Shown piece after piece: positions 16,608 to 24,597 of a stretch of 40,637 nucleotides of DNA (its first letter is position 1; the number at the start of each line of letters is the position of its first letter). The DNA lies in the NCBI GenBank assembly GCA_027484165.1, contig JAIXWH010000089.1, forward strand, positions 1 through 40,637. Reading direction: 5' to 3'. A model generated the notes under the pieces. The model did not search any database, had not been told where the DNA came from, and worked only from the letters and a program-made list of their open reading frames with translations. The DNA is from Chitinophagaceae bacterium. Its GTDB lineage: Bacteria > Bacteroidota > Bacteroidia > Chitinophagales > Chitinophagaceae. A program made the position numbers and the translations under genes.

Positions 16608-17954
16608 ATGCTTCAACGTAAACTCAATCTCTTTCAATCTACGGTTCTCAATATGATTGACATGGTTGGAATCGGCCCATTTGTAACAATGCCTATAGTA
16701 ATCGGTTATTTGGGAGGAATGTATATCTATGCATGGATTGCCGGTGCTGTATTGTCTTTGATAGATGCTATGATTTGGAGTGAGTTGGGGGCGGCCTATC
16801 CTCTTTCCGGAGGAAGTTTTAATTTTTTAAGTGAGGCTTATGGTAAAAATAAGGCAGGCAAGTTGATGAGCTTTTTGTATACCTGGCAAACTATTATTCA
16901 GGCGCCTTTAGTAGCAGCTTCCGCAGCAATAGGTTTTGCCACCTATTTATTGTATTTGTTTCCAGATTTAAGTGTTTGGGAACAAAAAATAGTTTCAGGT
17001 TCAGTAATCATTTTCATTACAATTTTGCTTTACAGAAAGATAGAAAGCATTGGTAAGATTGGAGTATTACTTTGGATTGGAGTGATTGGTACTTTGGGGT
17101 GGATCATATTTGGAGGATTGACGCATTTAAATGGTTTTCAATTATTTAAAGAATTAAACTCAAATATAGGTTTAGCTGAAATTGTGTCATTTACATTCGG
17201 TCAAGCCTGTGTAAAAACCATTTATAGTTACTTGGGATATTACAATGTTTGCCATTTAGGAGGAGAGATTAAAAATCCTGGAAAGAATATTCCAAGAAGC
17301 ATGTTTATCTCTGTAATTGGAATTGCAGTTTTGTATTTATTGATGAATTTAAGTGTCACTAGTGTTGTGCATTGGCAGGAAATAAAATCTTGGCAAGAAA
17401 GCGGCATTAATAGTTTTGTGGTGAGTATTTTCATTGAGAGAATCTACGGAGCAACAGCAGCTAAAATTGCAACGGTGATGATTTTATGGGTAGCCTTGGC
17501 ATCTTTGTTTGCTGTTTTATTGGGTTACTCCCGTGTACCTTATGCTGCAGCTACCCAAGGCGCATTTTTTAAAATCTTCGCCAAATTACATCCTACTAAA
17601 AACTTTCCATATATATCACTACTAGTTTTAGCTTCAATAGCTTTCGTTTTCAGTTTATTGTTCAGAATGGGAGAAGTGATTAGCGGTATTCTTGCCATGA
17701 GAATTATGGTACAGTTTATCGGTCAGGCTATTGGGGTAGTATTACTGAGAAAAAGAAACGGAACAAAACATTTGCCTTATAAAATGCCTCTTTATCCTTT
17801 ACCAGTTATTCTTGCTATTTTGATGTGGCTATTTATTTTTTATGCAACGGGATTGACCATTATTACCACTTTCTTTGTTGTGGTGGGAAGTGGCTTGTTG
17901 GTGTATTTGGTAAAAGCGAAATTAAACAAGGAATGGCCTTTTGAGAAGGTTTGA
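16608..17954 (+). CDS. APC-superfamily amino acid/amine permease
   Basis: A 448-residue inner-membrane transporter with about 12 hydrophobic helices. The first helix contains the unwound-helix glycines in VLNMIDMVGIGPFV. Helix 2-3 features such as GAVLSLIDAMIWSELGAAYPLSGGSFNFL match the conserved APC E-L-[GA]-x2-[YF]-P-x-[SG]-GG-x-[YF] signature. The substrate is probably an amino acid or polyamine, but sequence alone does not decide it. I prefer the ATG at 16608 (MLQRKLNLFQS) over a TTG at 16545, since the extra 21 residues are not family-like. Its stop codon is followed within two bases by the AGGTT array of composite repeat B. Confidence 0.85.
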   Translation: MLQRKLNLFQSTVLNMIDMVGIGPFVTMPIVIGYLGGMYIYAWIAGAVLSLIDAMIWSELGAAYPLSGGSFNFLSEAYGKNKAGKLMSFLYTWQTIIQAPLVAASAAIGFATYLLYLFPDLSVWEQKIVSGSVIIFITILLYRKIESIGKIGVLLWIGVIGTLGWIIFGGLTHLNGFQLFKELNSNIGLAEIVSFTFGQACVKTIYSYLGYYNVCHLGGEIKNPGKNIPRSMFISVIGIAVLYLLMNLSVTSVVHWQEIKSWQESGINSFVVSIFIERIYGATAAKIATVMILWVALASLFAVLLGYSRVPYAAATQGAFFKIFAKLHPTKNFPYISLLVLASIAFVFSLLFRMGEVISGILAMRIMVQFIGQAIGVVLLRKRNGTKHLPYKMPLYPLPVILAILMWLFIFYATGLTIITTFFVVVGSGLLVYLVKAKLNKEWPFEKV

Positions 17955-17956
17955 TA

Positions 17957-18090
17957 AAGTTTAAAAGGTTTGGTAGGTTCAAAAGGTTCAAGGTTAAGAA
18001 ATCAAAAGTTGAAATTCAAAACTGAACAACAAACTATAAAATACAAACTTATTATTCTCCAATCAACCTCTCAACCTCTCAACCAATCAA
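17957..18090. repeat. Composite short-period repeat, copy B (inverted relative to copy A)
   Basis: AAGTT then AGGTT cores end at 17961, 17970, 17979 and 17988 with a 9-base period, plus one more ending at 17995. An AT-rich middle follows, then two CCAATCAA units at 18059 and 18083 flanking CAACCTCT repeats. These are the reverse complements of the AACCT and TTGATTGG parts of copy A, in the same overall order on the opposite strand. No open frame of note lies here. Confidence 0.65.
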
Positions 18091-18118
18091 ATAATCACCA
18101 CATCTCCAATTCATCAAA

Positions 18119-19372
18119 TTAGAACTTCTCCGCCATATCAGGAATCTCAGCTGCTTTGTAAATTCCCATGTCCAATTTCTTCTTGGTTTCTTCAAATGCC
18201 TTCAAAGTTTGATCAACATCTTCAAAACTATGGGCTGCTGTAGGTATTAATCTGTAGATGATATCTCCTTTTGGAATAACTGGATAAACTACAATACTGC
18301 AGAATATGTGATAATTCTCTCTCAAATCCATTACCATTTGTGTAGCTTCTGGAACATCACCCTTCATATAAATAGGGGTTACTGGAGAGTTAGTATTTCC
18401 AATATCAAATCCTCTTTCTTTTAAACCATTTTGCAAACGTGCTACATTATCCCAAAGTTTTTTTCTCAACTCAGGCATATTGATGGTCATTTCCATTCTC
18501 TTCAACATTCCTTCTACAATGATGAGTGGTAAGCTCTTTGCAAAGATTTGTGAGCGGGTATTGTATCTCAAATATTTAATAACAGCTTTTGGTCCGCTGA
18601 TAAAGGCACCAATACTTCCCATACTTTTTACAAATGTGCTGAAATATAAATCTATTCCATCCTGACATCCCTGAGCTTCATCAGCACCGCCACCAGTTGG
18701 TCCCATATAGCCAAAACCATGAGCATCGTCAATTAATATTCTGAATTCGTATTTTTTCTTTAACGCAACAATTTCTTTTAATATGCCTTGCTCTCCATCC
18801 ATTCCAAAAACCCCTTCAGTAATAACTAAAATGCCACCACCATTCTTTGCTGCTAATTCTTTTGCTCTTTGTAATTGCTTTTCACAATCTTCAATATCGT
18901 TATGTTTGAAAGCATAACGGTGACCCATATGTAATCTTACGCCATCAACGATACAAGCATGTGATTCTGCATCATATACAATCACATCTCTGCGATTTAC
19001 CAAAGCATCAATACAACTCATAATGCCCTGATAGCCAAAGTTCAATAACATGGTATCCTCTCTACTCACGAATTTACTGATTACATTTTCCAACTCTTCG
19101 TGCTTGGTAGAGTTACCGCTCATCATACGCGCACCCATCGGATTTCCCATACCATATTTAGCTGCAGCTTCTGTGTCTGCTTTTCTTATTTCTGGATGAT
19201 TAACTAATCCTAAATAATTATTTAAACTCCATACAATCATATCCTTTCCTCTGAATTGCATACGAGGTCCTAATTCTCCATCCAATTTAGGAAACGCAAA
19301 ATAGCCATGAGCTCTGTCCATGTGTTGTCCAATTGGTCCGCCATCTTTAACTAATTTTTCAAAAACATCCAT
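18119..19372 (-). CDS. Alpha-oxoamine synthase (serine palmitoyltransferase / sulfonolipid-base synthase-like)
   Basis: A 417-residue fold-type I PLP enzyme. It should condense an amino acid with an acyl thioester and release CO2. Motifs are WSLNNYLGL, the GNPMGARMMSGN substrate region, the ring-stacking His in YDAESHACIVDG, IDDAHGFGYMG, and the Schiff-base Lys in FSTFVKSMGSIGAFI. The closest families I know are serine palmitoyltransferase of sphingolipid-making Bacteroidota, cysteate acyltransferase for sulfonolipids, and 2-amino-3-ketobutyrate CoA ligase. No threonine dehydrogenase is nearby, which weakens the last option. I chose the ATG at 19372 because the earlier in-frame ATG at 19444 lies upstream of a TATTTTTG box. 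Specificity is unresolved. Confidence 0.8.
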   Translation of the reverse strand: MDVFEKLVKDGGPIGQHMDRAHGYFAFPKLDGELGPRMQFRGKDMIVWSLNNYLGLVNHPEIRKADTEAAAKYGMGNPMGARMMSGNSTKHEELENVISKFVSREDTMLLNFGYQGIMSCIDALVNRRDVIVYDAESHACIVDGVRLHMGHRYAFKHNDIEDCEKQLQRAKELAAKNGGGILVITEGVFGMDGEQGILKEIVALKKKYEFRILIDDAHGFGYMGPTGGGADEAQGCQDGIDLYFSTFVKSMGSIGAFISGPKAVIKYLRYNTRSQIFAKSLPLIIVEGMLKRMEMTINMPELRKKLWDNVARLQNGLKERGFDIGNTNSPVTPIYMKGDVPEATQMVMDLRENYHIFCSIVVYPVIPKGDIIYRLIPTAAHSFEDVDQTLKAFEETKKKLDMGIYKAAEIPDMAEKF

Positions 19373-19412
19373 GATAGTAATATTTTTAGGATTAAGCTGT
19401 TTTATTATGCTG

Positions 19413-19420
19413 CAAAAATA
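19413..19420 (-). promoter_or_regulatory. -7 element (TATTTTTG) for the alpha-oxoamine synthase gene
   Basis: An exact TAnnTTTG match on the minus strand, 40 bases before the chosen ATG. It lies inside the longer open frame, so translation from 19444 would not be possible on this transcript. Confidence 0.5.
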
Positions 19421-19489
19421 AGGTTTTGAGCTTAAAATATTCATTGTTTCATAATATAGAGGTTTGTAAACAATGAAAGTTTCTTCTTA

Positions 19490-19497
19490 TATCTTTG
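19490..19497 (+). promoter_or_regulatory. -7 element (TATCTTTG) for the PafA-like phosphatase gene
   Basis: An exact consensus match 14 bases before the chosen ATG at 19512. A TTTG at 19463-19466 is a possible -33 element, with 23 bases of spacing. The box lies inside the longer open frame that begins at 19473. Confidence 0.55.
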
Positions 19498-19511
19498 TTC
19501 AAATAAAATCT

Positions 19512-21158
19512 ATGTATAAAAAATGTTGGTTTTTTACTTTATTCATTTATTTGATTTCAGTTTCTGCATTTTCTCAAATAAAAAAAGATATTTCAAATGC
19601 TGATTCAATAAAAACTTCGCCCAAACTAGTAATTGGTTTGGTTATAGATCAAATGAGATGGGATTATCTGTATAGATATAAAAATCTGTATGGCAAAACA
19701 GGATTTGTACGGTTGCTTCAAAATGGATTCAGTTGTGAAAATACACTGATCAAGCACATCCCAACTTATACCGCTGTTGGTCATACAGGTATTTTTTCAG
19801 GAAGTGTTCCTGCAATTCATGGAATAATTGGAAATAACTGGTTTGATAAAAAAAACAATAAACTGGTTTATTGTACAGGAGATTCAACTGTAACAGGAGT
19901 GGGTTCCGATAATGAAAATGGAAAGATGAGTCCTCGGAATTTATTGGCAGATGAAGTGGGCGACGAATTACGTTTGAGCAACAATTTTAGTTCAAAAGTA
20001 ATTGGGATTTCTTTGAAAGACAGATCTGCAATTTTATCTGCAGGACAAAGTGCCAACGCTGCCTATTGGTTTGATGAAAAAACCGGAAAGTTTATATCCA
20101 GTTCTTATTATATGAAAAATCTTCCAAAATGGGTTGAGCAATTCAATAATGAAAAGAAACCAGATCGTTATAAACAACAAACTTGGTTCACAAAGCTGCC
20201 TTTGGATAAATACACTTTGAGTTCAAATGACAATGTAGACTTTGAATCTCATTTTCCAGGTGAAAAAACAAATACTTTCCCTCATCAATTAGATCTAGAT
20301 ACAATTGAAAAATACGAAGCATTTATGACTTCGCCATTTGGAAATTCATTCACACTTGATTTTGCAAAGTCGGTCATTGAAAATGAAAATTTAGGTCAAT
20401 CGAATTTTACAGATTTTCTTGCGGTTAGTTTATCATCAACAGATTATATTGGCCACTTATTTGGTCCAAATTCAGTTGAGATTGAAGACACTTACATTCG
20501 CTTAGACGAAGATATCGCTTCTTTTATCGATTATTTGGATGCAAAATTAGGAAGGAATAATTATTTAATCATGCTTACTTCAGATCATGGAGTAGCCCAT
20601 AATTCTGGATTTTTGGAATCACATCAATTATATGGAAAAAATTTTAGTACGAAAGAATTATTCCAGCAACTGAATGAATTTATAGCTGTTAATTTTGGAA
20701 TTAAAAATGGGATACAGCGAATTGAAAATTTTCAAATTTACTTGAGTGATTCTATTATTAGTAGTAATTCCTTTGATCTTATTGTAAAAGCGGTTGTTAA
20801 AAAAGTAGAATCAAACGCTTATGTTTCTTCTGCATTTGAACTAAAAAAAATAAATCAAACGATAATAGCCGATCATTTAAAATCACTAGTTTCAAATAGT
20901 TATTGTGAAAACAGAAGTGGTGATATACAAATTGTGCCCAAGCCCGCTTACTATAATGCTGGAAAAAAAATTTCCACTCACGGCTTATGGAATCCTTATG
21001 ATAGCCATATTCCATTGATTTGGTTCGGCTGGAAAATCAAATCTGGGAAAACTTATCGCGAGTTACATATGTCGGATATAGCTCCAACTTTATCATCATT
21101 TTTAAACATCCAAATGCCCAATGGTTGTGTTGGAATGCCTATTCAAGAATTATTTTAA
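19512..21158 (+). CDS. PafA-like alkaline phosphatase family protein, exported
   Basis: A 548-residue protein with a signal peptide (about residues 1-21, ending VSAFS) and an alkaline phosphatase/NPP-superfamily fold. The first metal-binding Asp is in VIDQMRWDYL (Asp46). The Thr nucleophile is expected at Thr87 in PTYTAVGH. LKDRSAI carries the Lys and Arg that contact phosphate in PafA. SSTDYIGHLFGP and TSDHGVAHN supply metal-binding Asp/His, and STHGLWNP the last His. Such enzymes hydrolyse phosphomonoesters in the periplasm to release phosphate, independent of phosphate status in characterised cases. I chose the ATG at 19512 because it gives a standard signal peptide and lies after the TATCTTTG box. 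Confidence 0.88.
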   Translation: MYKKCWFFTLFIYLISVSAFSQIKKDISNADSIKTSPKLVIGLVIDQMRWDYLYRYKNLYGKTGFVRLLQNGFSCENTLIKHIPTYTAVGHTGIFSGSVPAIHGIIGNNWFDKKNNKLVYCTGDSTVTGVGSDNENGKMSPRNLLADEVGDELRLSNNFSSKVIGISLKDRSAILSAGQSANAAYWFDEKTGKFISSSYYMKNLPKWVEQFNNEKKPDRYKQQTWFTKLPLDKYTLSSNDNVDFESHFPGEKTNTFPHQLDLDTIEKYEAFMTSPFGNSFTLDFAKSVIENENLGQSNFTDFLAVSLSSTDYIGHLFGPNSVEIEDTYIRLDEDIASFIDYLDAKLGRNNYLIMLTSDHGVAHNSGFLESHQLYGKNFSTKELFQQLNEFIAVNFGIKNGIQRIENFQIYLSDSIISSNSFDLIVKAVVKKVESNAYVSSAFELKKINQTIIADHLKSLVSNSYCENRSGDIQIVPKPAYYNAGKKISTHGLWNPYDSHIPLIWFGWKIKSGKTYRELHMSDIAPTLSSFLNIQMPNGCVGMPIQELF

Positions 21159-21184
21159 AGCGTATTGTTTTATAGATAATTAAA

Positions 21185-21192
21185 TATCTTCG
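21185..21192 (+). promoter_or_regulatory. Promoter for fcl: TTG(21165) - 17 bases - TATCTTCG
   Basis: One mismatch from TAnnTTTG, with a -33 TTG at 21165-21167 at proper spacing. It lies 19 bases before the fcl start codon. Confidence 0.5.
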
Positions 21193-21211
21193 CCTACTCA
21201 TTTATAATAAG

Positions 21212-22162
21212 ATGAATAAATCTTCAAAAATATTTATTGCGGGCCATAGAGGAATGGTAGGATCAGCTGTGCATCAATTGTTAATCAACAAAGGCTATAA
21301 TAATATAGTATGTCGTACATCAAACGAATTGGATTTAAGAAATCAGGAAGCAGTAGATACATTTTTCAAATTGGAGAAGCCTCAATTTATAATTGATGCT
21401 GCAGCAAGGGTAGGAGGCATTTTGGCAAATAATAATTATCCATATCAATTTTTAATGGATAATTTACAGATGCAGAATAATTTAATTCATTCTTCATTGA
21501 AACATGATGTTGAAAAATTTATTTTTCTTGGCAGCTCATGTATATATCCCAAATTAGCACCACAACCCTTAAGAGAAGAATATTTACTGACATCTGCTCT
21601 AGAACCTACGAATGAATGGTATGCACTTGCAAAAATTGCAGGAGTAAAGGCTTGTGAAGCTGTTAGAAAAGAATATAATCGAAATTTCTTATCATTAATG
21701 CCTACTAATTCTTATGGACCAAACGATAACTTTGATTTGAAATCTTCTCATGTGTTACCTGCGATGATTAGGAAATTTCATGAAGCAAAGTTGAATAACA
21801 ATGCAGCAGTAACGTTATGGGGTAGTGGCGCTCCAATGCGAGAGTTTATTTATGTTGAAGATATAGCTAATGCAGTTGTTTTTGCATTTGAAAATGATTT
21901 AAAAGATCATTTATATAATTTAGGTACAGGAAAAGATCTAACTATTAGAGAGTTGGCCATGCAAATTCAAAAAACTATTGGTCATCAGGGAGAAATAATA
22001 TGGGATAGTTCTAAGCCTGATGGAACACCACGAAAATTAATGGATATTTCCAAATTGGCGGAAGCTGGATGGACAGCTAAAACTTCTTTACAGGATGGTT
22101 TGAATTATACTTATCAATGGTTTCTAAAAAATGTGGATGGCTTGAGAGAAATGAAATTGTAA
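21212..22162 (+). CDS. fcl: GDP-L-fucose synthase
   Basis: A 316-residue short-chain dehydrogenase/epimerase. It performs the 3,5-epimerisation and NADPH reduction of GDP-4-keto-6-deoxymannose to GDP-L-fucose for surface glycans. The cofactor loop is GHRGMVGSAV (residues 8-17). The family-specific AARVGGILANN and SSCIYPKLAPQPLREE are both present. The catalytic Tyr137 and Lys141 are in NEWYALAKIAG. NSYGPNDNFD and the DGTPRKLMDISKL substrate segment complete the pattern. The length equals that of characterised enzymes. The partner gmd is not in the window. A near-consensus promoter lies directly upstream, and a small lipoprotein gene follows 19 bases later. Confidence 0.95.
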   Translation: MNKSSKIFIAGHRGMVGSAVHQLLINKGYNNIVCRTSNELDLRNQEAVDTFFKLEKPQFIIDAAARVGGILANNNYPYQFLMDNLQMQNNLIHSSLKHDVEKFIFLGSSCIYPKLAPQPLREEYLLTSALEPTNEWYALAKIAGVKACEAVRKEYNRNFLSLMPTNSYGPNDNFDLKSSHVLPAMIRKFHEAKLNNNAAVTLWGSGAPMREFIYVEDIANAVVFAFENDLKDHLYNLGTGKDLTIRELAMQIQKTIGHQGEIIWDSSKPDGTPRKLMDISKLAEAGWTAKTSLQDGLNYTYQWFLKNVDGLREMKL

Positions 22163-22181
22163 TCAACAATAAAGAGCCTTT

Positions 22182-22490
22182 ATGAAATTATTTACAAACT
22201 TTATATTTTTTATTTGTAGTGTTGTTTTTTTTACAAGTTGTAATCTCAGCGTAAAAGGCAAATGGTCGGAATCCGACAAACAACTTTTTCGAAAACAACT
22301 GTCAGAAGCCAAAGAGCTAAATGTTTTAGGTGATAACAAAACAAATTGGATTGAGTGCTATTTAAGTAAATGTGAGGCCAAATATTCTTGTTATAATGAT
22401 GCAAACACGGATCATGATGGTGGTTGTGAAAAACTTGCACTAGAATGTAGAAATGAAATTCTTTCTCCCCAGAGTGTTCGGACACCCTGA
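22182..22490 (+). CDS. Small cysteine-rich putative lipoprotein
   Basis: A 102-residue protein I do not recognise. The N-terminus is a lipoprotein signal (MKLFTNFIFFICSVVFFTSC) with the lipidation Cys at residue 20. The mature part is short and charged, with WSESDKQLFRKQL and five further Cys in IECYLSKCEAKYSCYN and GCEKLALEC. The W-S-x-x-D-K start and E-C-Y-L-x-K / C-x-x-L-x-x-E-C spacing recall small uncharacterised Bacteroidota lipoproteins. The Cys residues could form disulfides or bind metal (inference). It is probably the last gene of the fcl transcript, since a strong hairpin terminator begins 10 bases after the stop. Confidence 0.65.
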   Translation: MKLFTNFIFFICSVVFFTSCNLSVKGKWSESDKQLFRKQLSEAKELNVLGDNKTNWIECYLSKCEAKYSCYNDANTDHDGGCEKLALECRNEILSPQSVRTP

Positions 22491-22500
22491 TTGGAATTAA

Positions 22501-22537
22501 ACGAAAAGCCCACCATTTAAAATGGTGGGCTTTTCGT
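22501..22537. terminator. Bidirectional rho-independent terminator
   Basis: A perfect 16-base inverted repeat (left arm 22501-22516, right arm 22522-22537) with a GC-rich core GCCCACC/GGTGGGC and A/T-rich outer arms. These give a T-run on either strand. It ends the fcl-lipoprotein transcript and the convergent tRNA-Gln transcript, whose 3' end is only four bases away. Confidence 0.88.
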
Positions 22538-22540
22538 TTG

Positions 22541-22611
22541 TTGGGTTACTAGGATTCGAACCTAGACAGACAGAATCAAAATCTGTAGTGCTACCTTTAC
22601 ACAATAACCCA
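22541..22611 (-). tRNA. tRNA-Gln (anticodon TTG)
   Basis: Folds on the minus strand as a complete cloverleaf of 71 bases. The acceptor is TGGGTTA/TAACCCA, the anticodon loop TTTTGAT on an ACAGA/TCTGT stem, and the T-arm CTAGG-TTCGAAT-CCTAG. The discriminator is A. CCA is not encoded. It is followed immediately by the bidirectional terminator. Confidence 0.95.
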
Positions 22612-22639
22612 ATTGGATGCCAAATATAAATTTGGTTTG

Positions 22640-22647
22640 CAAAAATA
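22640..22647 (-). promoter_or_regulatory. Candidate -7 element (TATTTTTG) for tRNA-Gln
   Basis: An exact TAnnTTTG on the minus strand, 28 bases before the tRNA 5' end. A second exact match, TATATTTG, lies at 22621-22628, nine bases before the tRNA. Either could serve; a third match at 22725-22732 is more remote. Confidence 0.4.
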
Positions 22648-23073
22648 AGGTTTTAATGAGATGTTCCAAAAGATTTTTAAAACTAAAATTCAGAAAATTA
22701 TAGATGAGTTGGCTTGGTAAAGTTCAAATCTATATTTTATCTGCACTATATCCGTATATAGCCGGATTTTTCTCTCTCATGGGGCTATGGGACTGAAATA
22801 TGCTGATAATTGTACTTAGTAATTAATGATGAGTAAAGAAACAGAACCTCATTACCTGAAAACGTGTTAAGCTTTCAAAAGGGTTGGCTGTAATAGTAAA
22901 TGCAACAACCTGGTTTTCCTAGGCTGCATCATCTATTTTTTTAAGTGAAATTGTAACTTCTTAACAATCTTTTTATAGCTAAATGTGATATTGTATCAAG
23001 AATAAGCTAAAGATCGCTTTGGGCACCCACAGATGGCAGATGCTTCAATGGGTGTTTGAAATTTATACTACAG
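22648..23073. other. Gene-free spacer of about 425 bases between tRNA-Gln and tyrS
   Basis: No open frame with a plausible start is seen on either strand. It holds several short inverted repeats: CTATAT/ATATAG around 22744-22759, GGTTG/CAACC near 22884-22910, and GCACCCA/TGGGTGT at 23023-23055, the last just after the tyrS stop. None is followed by a T-run. A minus-strand TAGATTTG box lies at 22725-22732. I could not match it to tmRNA, RNase P RNA or SRP RNA. Confidence 0.5.
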
Positions 23074-24354
23074 TTAAACTGCTTTAACTAGGTAGTAATT
23101 TTTCTTTCCTACCTGAATCAAAATAAAAGTTTGATGTAGTAAATGAGTTTCGTTTATGCTTAACTGTTGATCTGTTATTTTTTGCCTGTTTATACTTACA
23201 CCCCCGTTTTGCAACATTTTTCTAGCAGCACCTTTACTCTCGAAAATATTGTTTTCGGTAAGGAAATTTAATACTTCAATACCTGCTGTGAGTTTGCTTT
23301 TCTCATAGTCTGATTTTACTATACCTTCAATCGCTTCCAGATCTTCAATAGTCAAAGATTCAACAGGTGCTTTGGTGTTTGAAAAAAGTTTTTGAGTAGT
23401 CTCGATCGCTTTTTCTAATTCGACTTTTCCATGAACAAATACGGTTAGTTCTTCAGCAAGTTTCTTTTGTAAAACTCTGTCGGCCGGATTGTTTTGATGA
23501 TCTTTAATTAGTGTGTTGATATGGTCCTCAGTAAGAAAAGTAAATATTTTAATCCAGTTTTCTGCATCAGAATCAGAAGCATTCAACCAGAACTGATAAA
23601 AATGATAAGGAGTAGTTTTGTTAGCATCCAGCCAGATGTTTCCTTTTTCTGTTTTTCCAAATTTTCCGCCATCTGCTTTTTTTATTAGCGGACAAGTAAA
23701 TGCAAATGCTTCTCCACCAATCTTTCTCCTGATAAGTTCTGTTCCTGTTACTATGTTGCCCCATTGGTCGCTCCCACCCATTTGCAACTTGCAATTTTTA
23801 TTTTTGTACAACCAATAAAAATCATATCCCTGTACTAGCTGATAAGTAAATTCTGTAAACGACATGCCATTTTCACTTTCGAGTCTTTTCTTCACACTGT
23901 CTTTAGCCATCATGTAATTAACAGTGATGTGTTTTCCCGCTTCTCTGATGAAATCCAAAAAACTGATTGATTTAAACCAATCGTAGTTATTTGTTAACTC
24001 AGCTGCGTTAGGAAGTGACTTATCAAAATTTAAAAACTTTTCTAATTGGGATCGAACGCCAATCACATTTTTATTTAATTCTTCTTCACTCAGCATATTT
24101 CTTTCTTCACTTTTTCCGCTAGGATCACCAACCATTCCTGTTGCACCACCCACCAAAGCGATGGGCTTATGTCCTGCTTTTTGTAAATGCACTAACAATA
24201 AAATCGGAACCAGACTTCCGATGTGTAAACTATCTGCTGTTGGGTCAAAACCAACATAAGCTGAAGTCATTTCTTTTTGTAATTGTTCTTCAGTTCCAGG
24301 CATGATATCCTGAATCATTCCTCTCCACTTCAGTTCTTTAATCAAATTGTTCAT
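23074..24354 (-). CDS. tyrS: Tyrosyl-tRNA synthetase
   Basis: A 426-residue class I aminoacyl-tRNA synthetase of the bacterial TyrS type. The HIGH-equivalent is DSLHIGSLVP (about residue 40). Tyrosine-binding QGYDFYWLY and GGSDQWGNI follow. The KMSKS-equivalent is KFGKTEKG. A C-terminal S4 RNA-binding domain begins near SKGAARKMLQNGGVSIN. It charges tRNA-Tyr in the cytosol; a tRNA-Tyr gene lies about 12 kb away. I chose the ATG at 24354 (MNNLIKELKW), because the longer frame starts at a TTG inside a promoter-like GACTTTTG. Confidence 0.96.
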   Translation of the reverse strand: MNNLIKELKWRGMIQDIMPGTEEQLQKEMTSAYVGFDPTADSLHIGSLVPILLLVHLQKAGHKPIALVGGATGMVGDPSGKSEERNMLSEEELNKNVIGVRSQLEKFLNFDKSLPNAAELTNNYDWFKSISFLDFIREAGKHITVNYMMAKDSVKKRLESENGMSFTEFTYQLVQGYDFYWLYKNKNCKLQMGGSDQWGNIVTGTELIRRKIGGEAFAFTCPLIKKADGGKFGKTEKGNIWLDANKTTPYHFYQFWLNASDSDAENWIKIFTFLTEDHINTLIKDHQNNPADRVLQKKLAEELTVFVHGKVELEKAIETTQKLFSNTKAPVESLTIEDLEAIEGIVKSDYEKSKLTAGIEVLNFLTENNIFESKGAARKMLQNGGVSINRQKITDQQLSINETHLLHQTFILIQVGKKNYYLVKAV

Positions 24355-24387
24355 AATGTATCTTCTAAATAAGTTATTACAATACCG

Positions 24388-24395
24388 CAAAAGTC
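24388..24395 (-). promoter_or_regulatory. Candidate -7 element (GACTTTTG) for tyrS
   Basis: One mismatch from TAnnTTTG on the minus strand, 33 bases before the tyrS ATG. It overlaps the in-frame TTG at 24390. Confidence 0.3.
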
Positions 24396-24502
24396 AGCAT
24401 ATTTTTTTAATAACAGATTGAAAGGGTTTAAAAATCACTTAGATTGGAGAATAAAATCCTTTAATTTCATGAAAAATGCTATGAATAAAGCGGTTTTAGT
24501 CG

Positions 24503-24510
24503 TAAATTTG
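24503..24510 (+). promoter_or_regulatory. Candidate -7 element (TAAATTTG) for the PorV/PorQ-porU operon
   Basis: An exact TAnnTTTG match 87 bases before the PorV/PorQ-family start. The leader would be long. A weaker TTACTTCG at 24572-24579 is closer to the gene. Confidence 0.3.
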
Positions 24511-24597
24511 AGTTAGCTCGATGATATAATATTATCCAGGATTTGATATTAAAGTATCTGAATTGCTATCCTTACTTCGTATAACTTAACCAACCAC

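Noticed and set aside
22744-22759. CTATAT/ATATAG palindrome as a terminator
   Set aside because: Short AT-only stem, overlapping an alternative ATCCG/CGGAT pairing, and no clean T-run on either strand at the right place.
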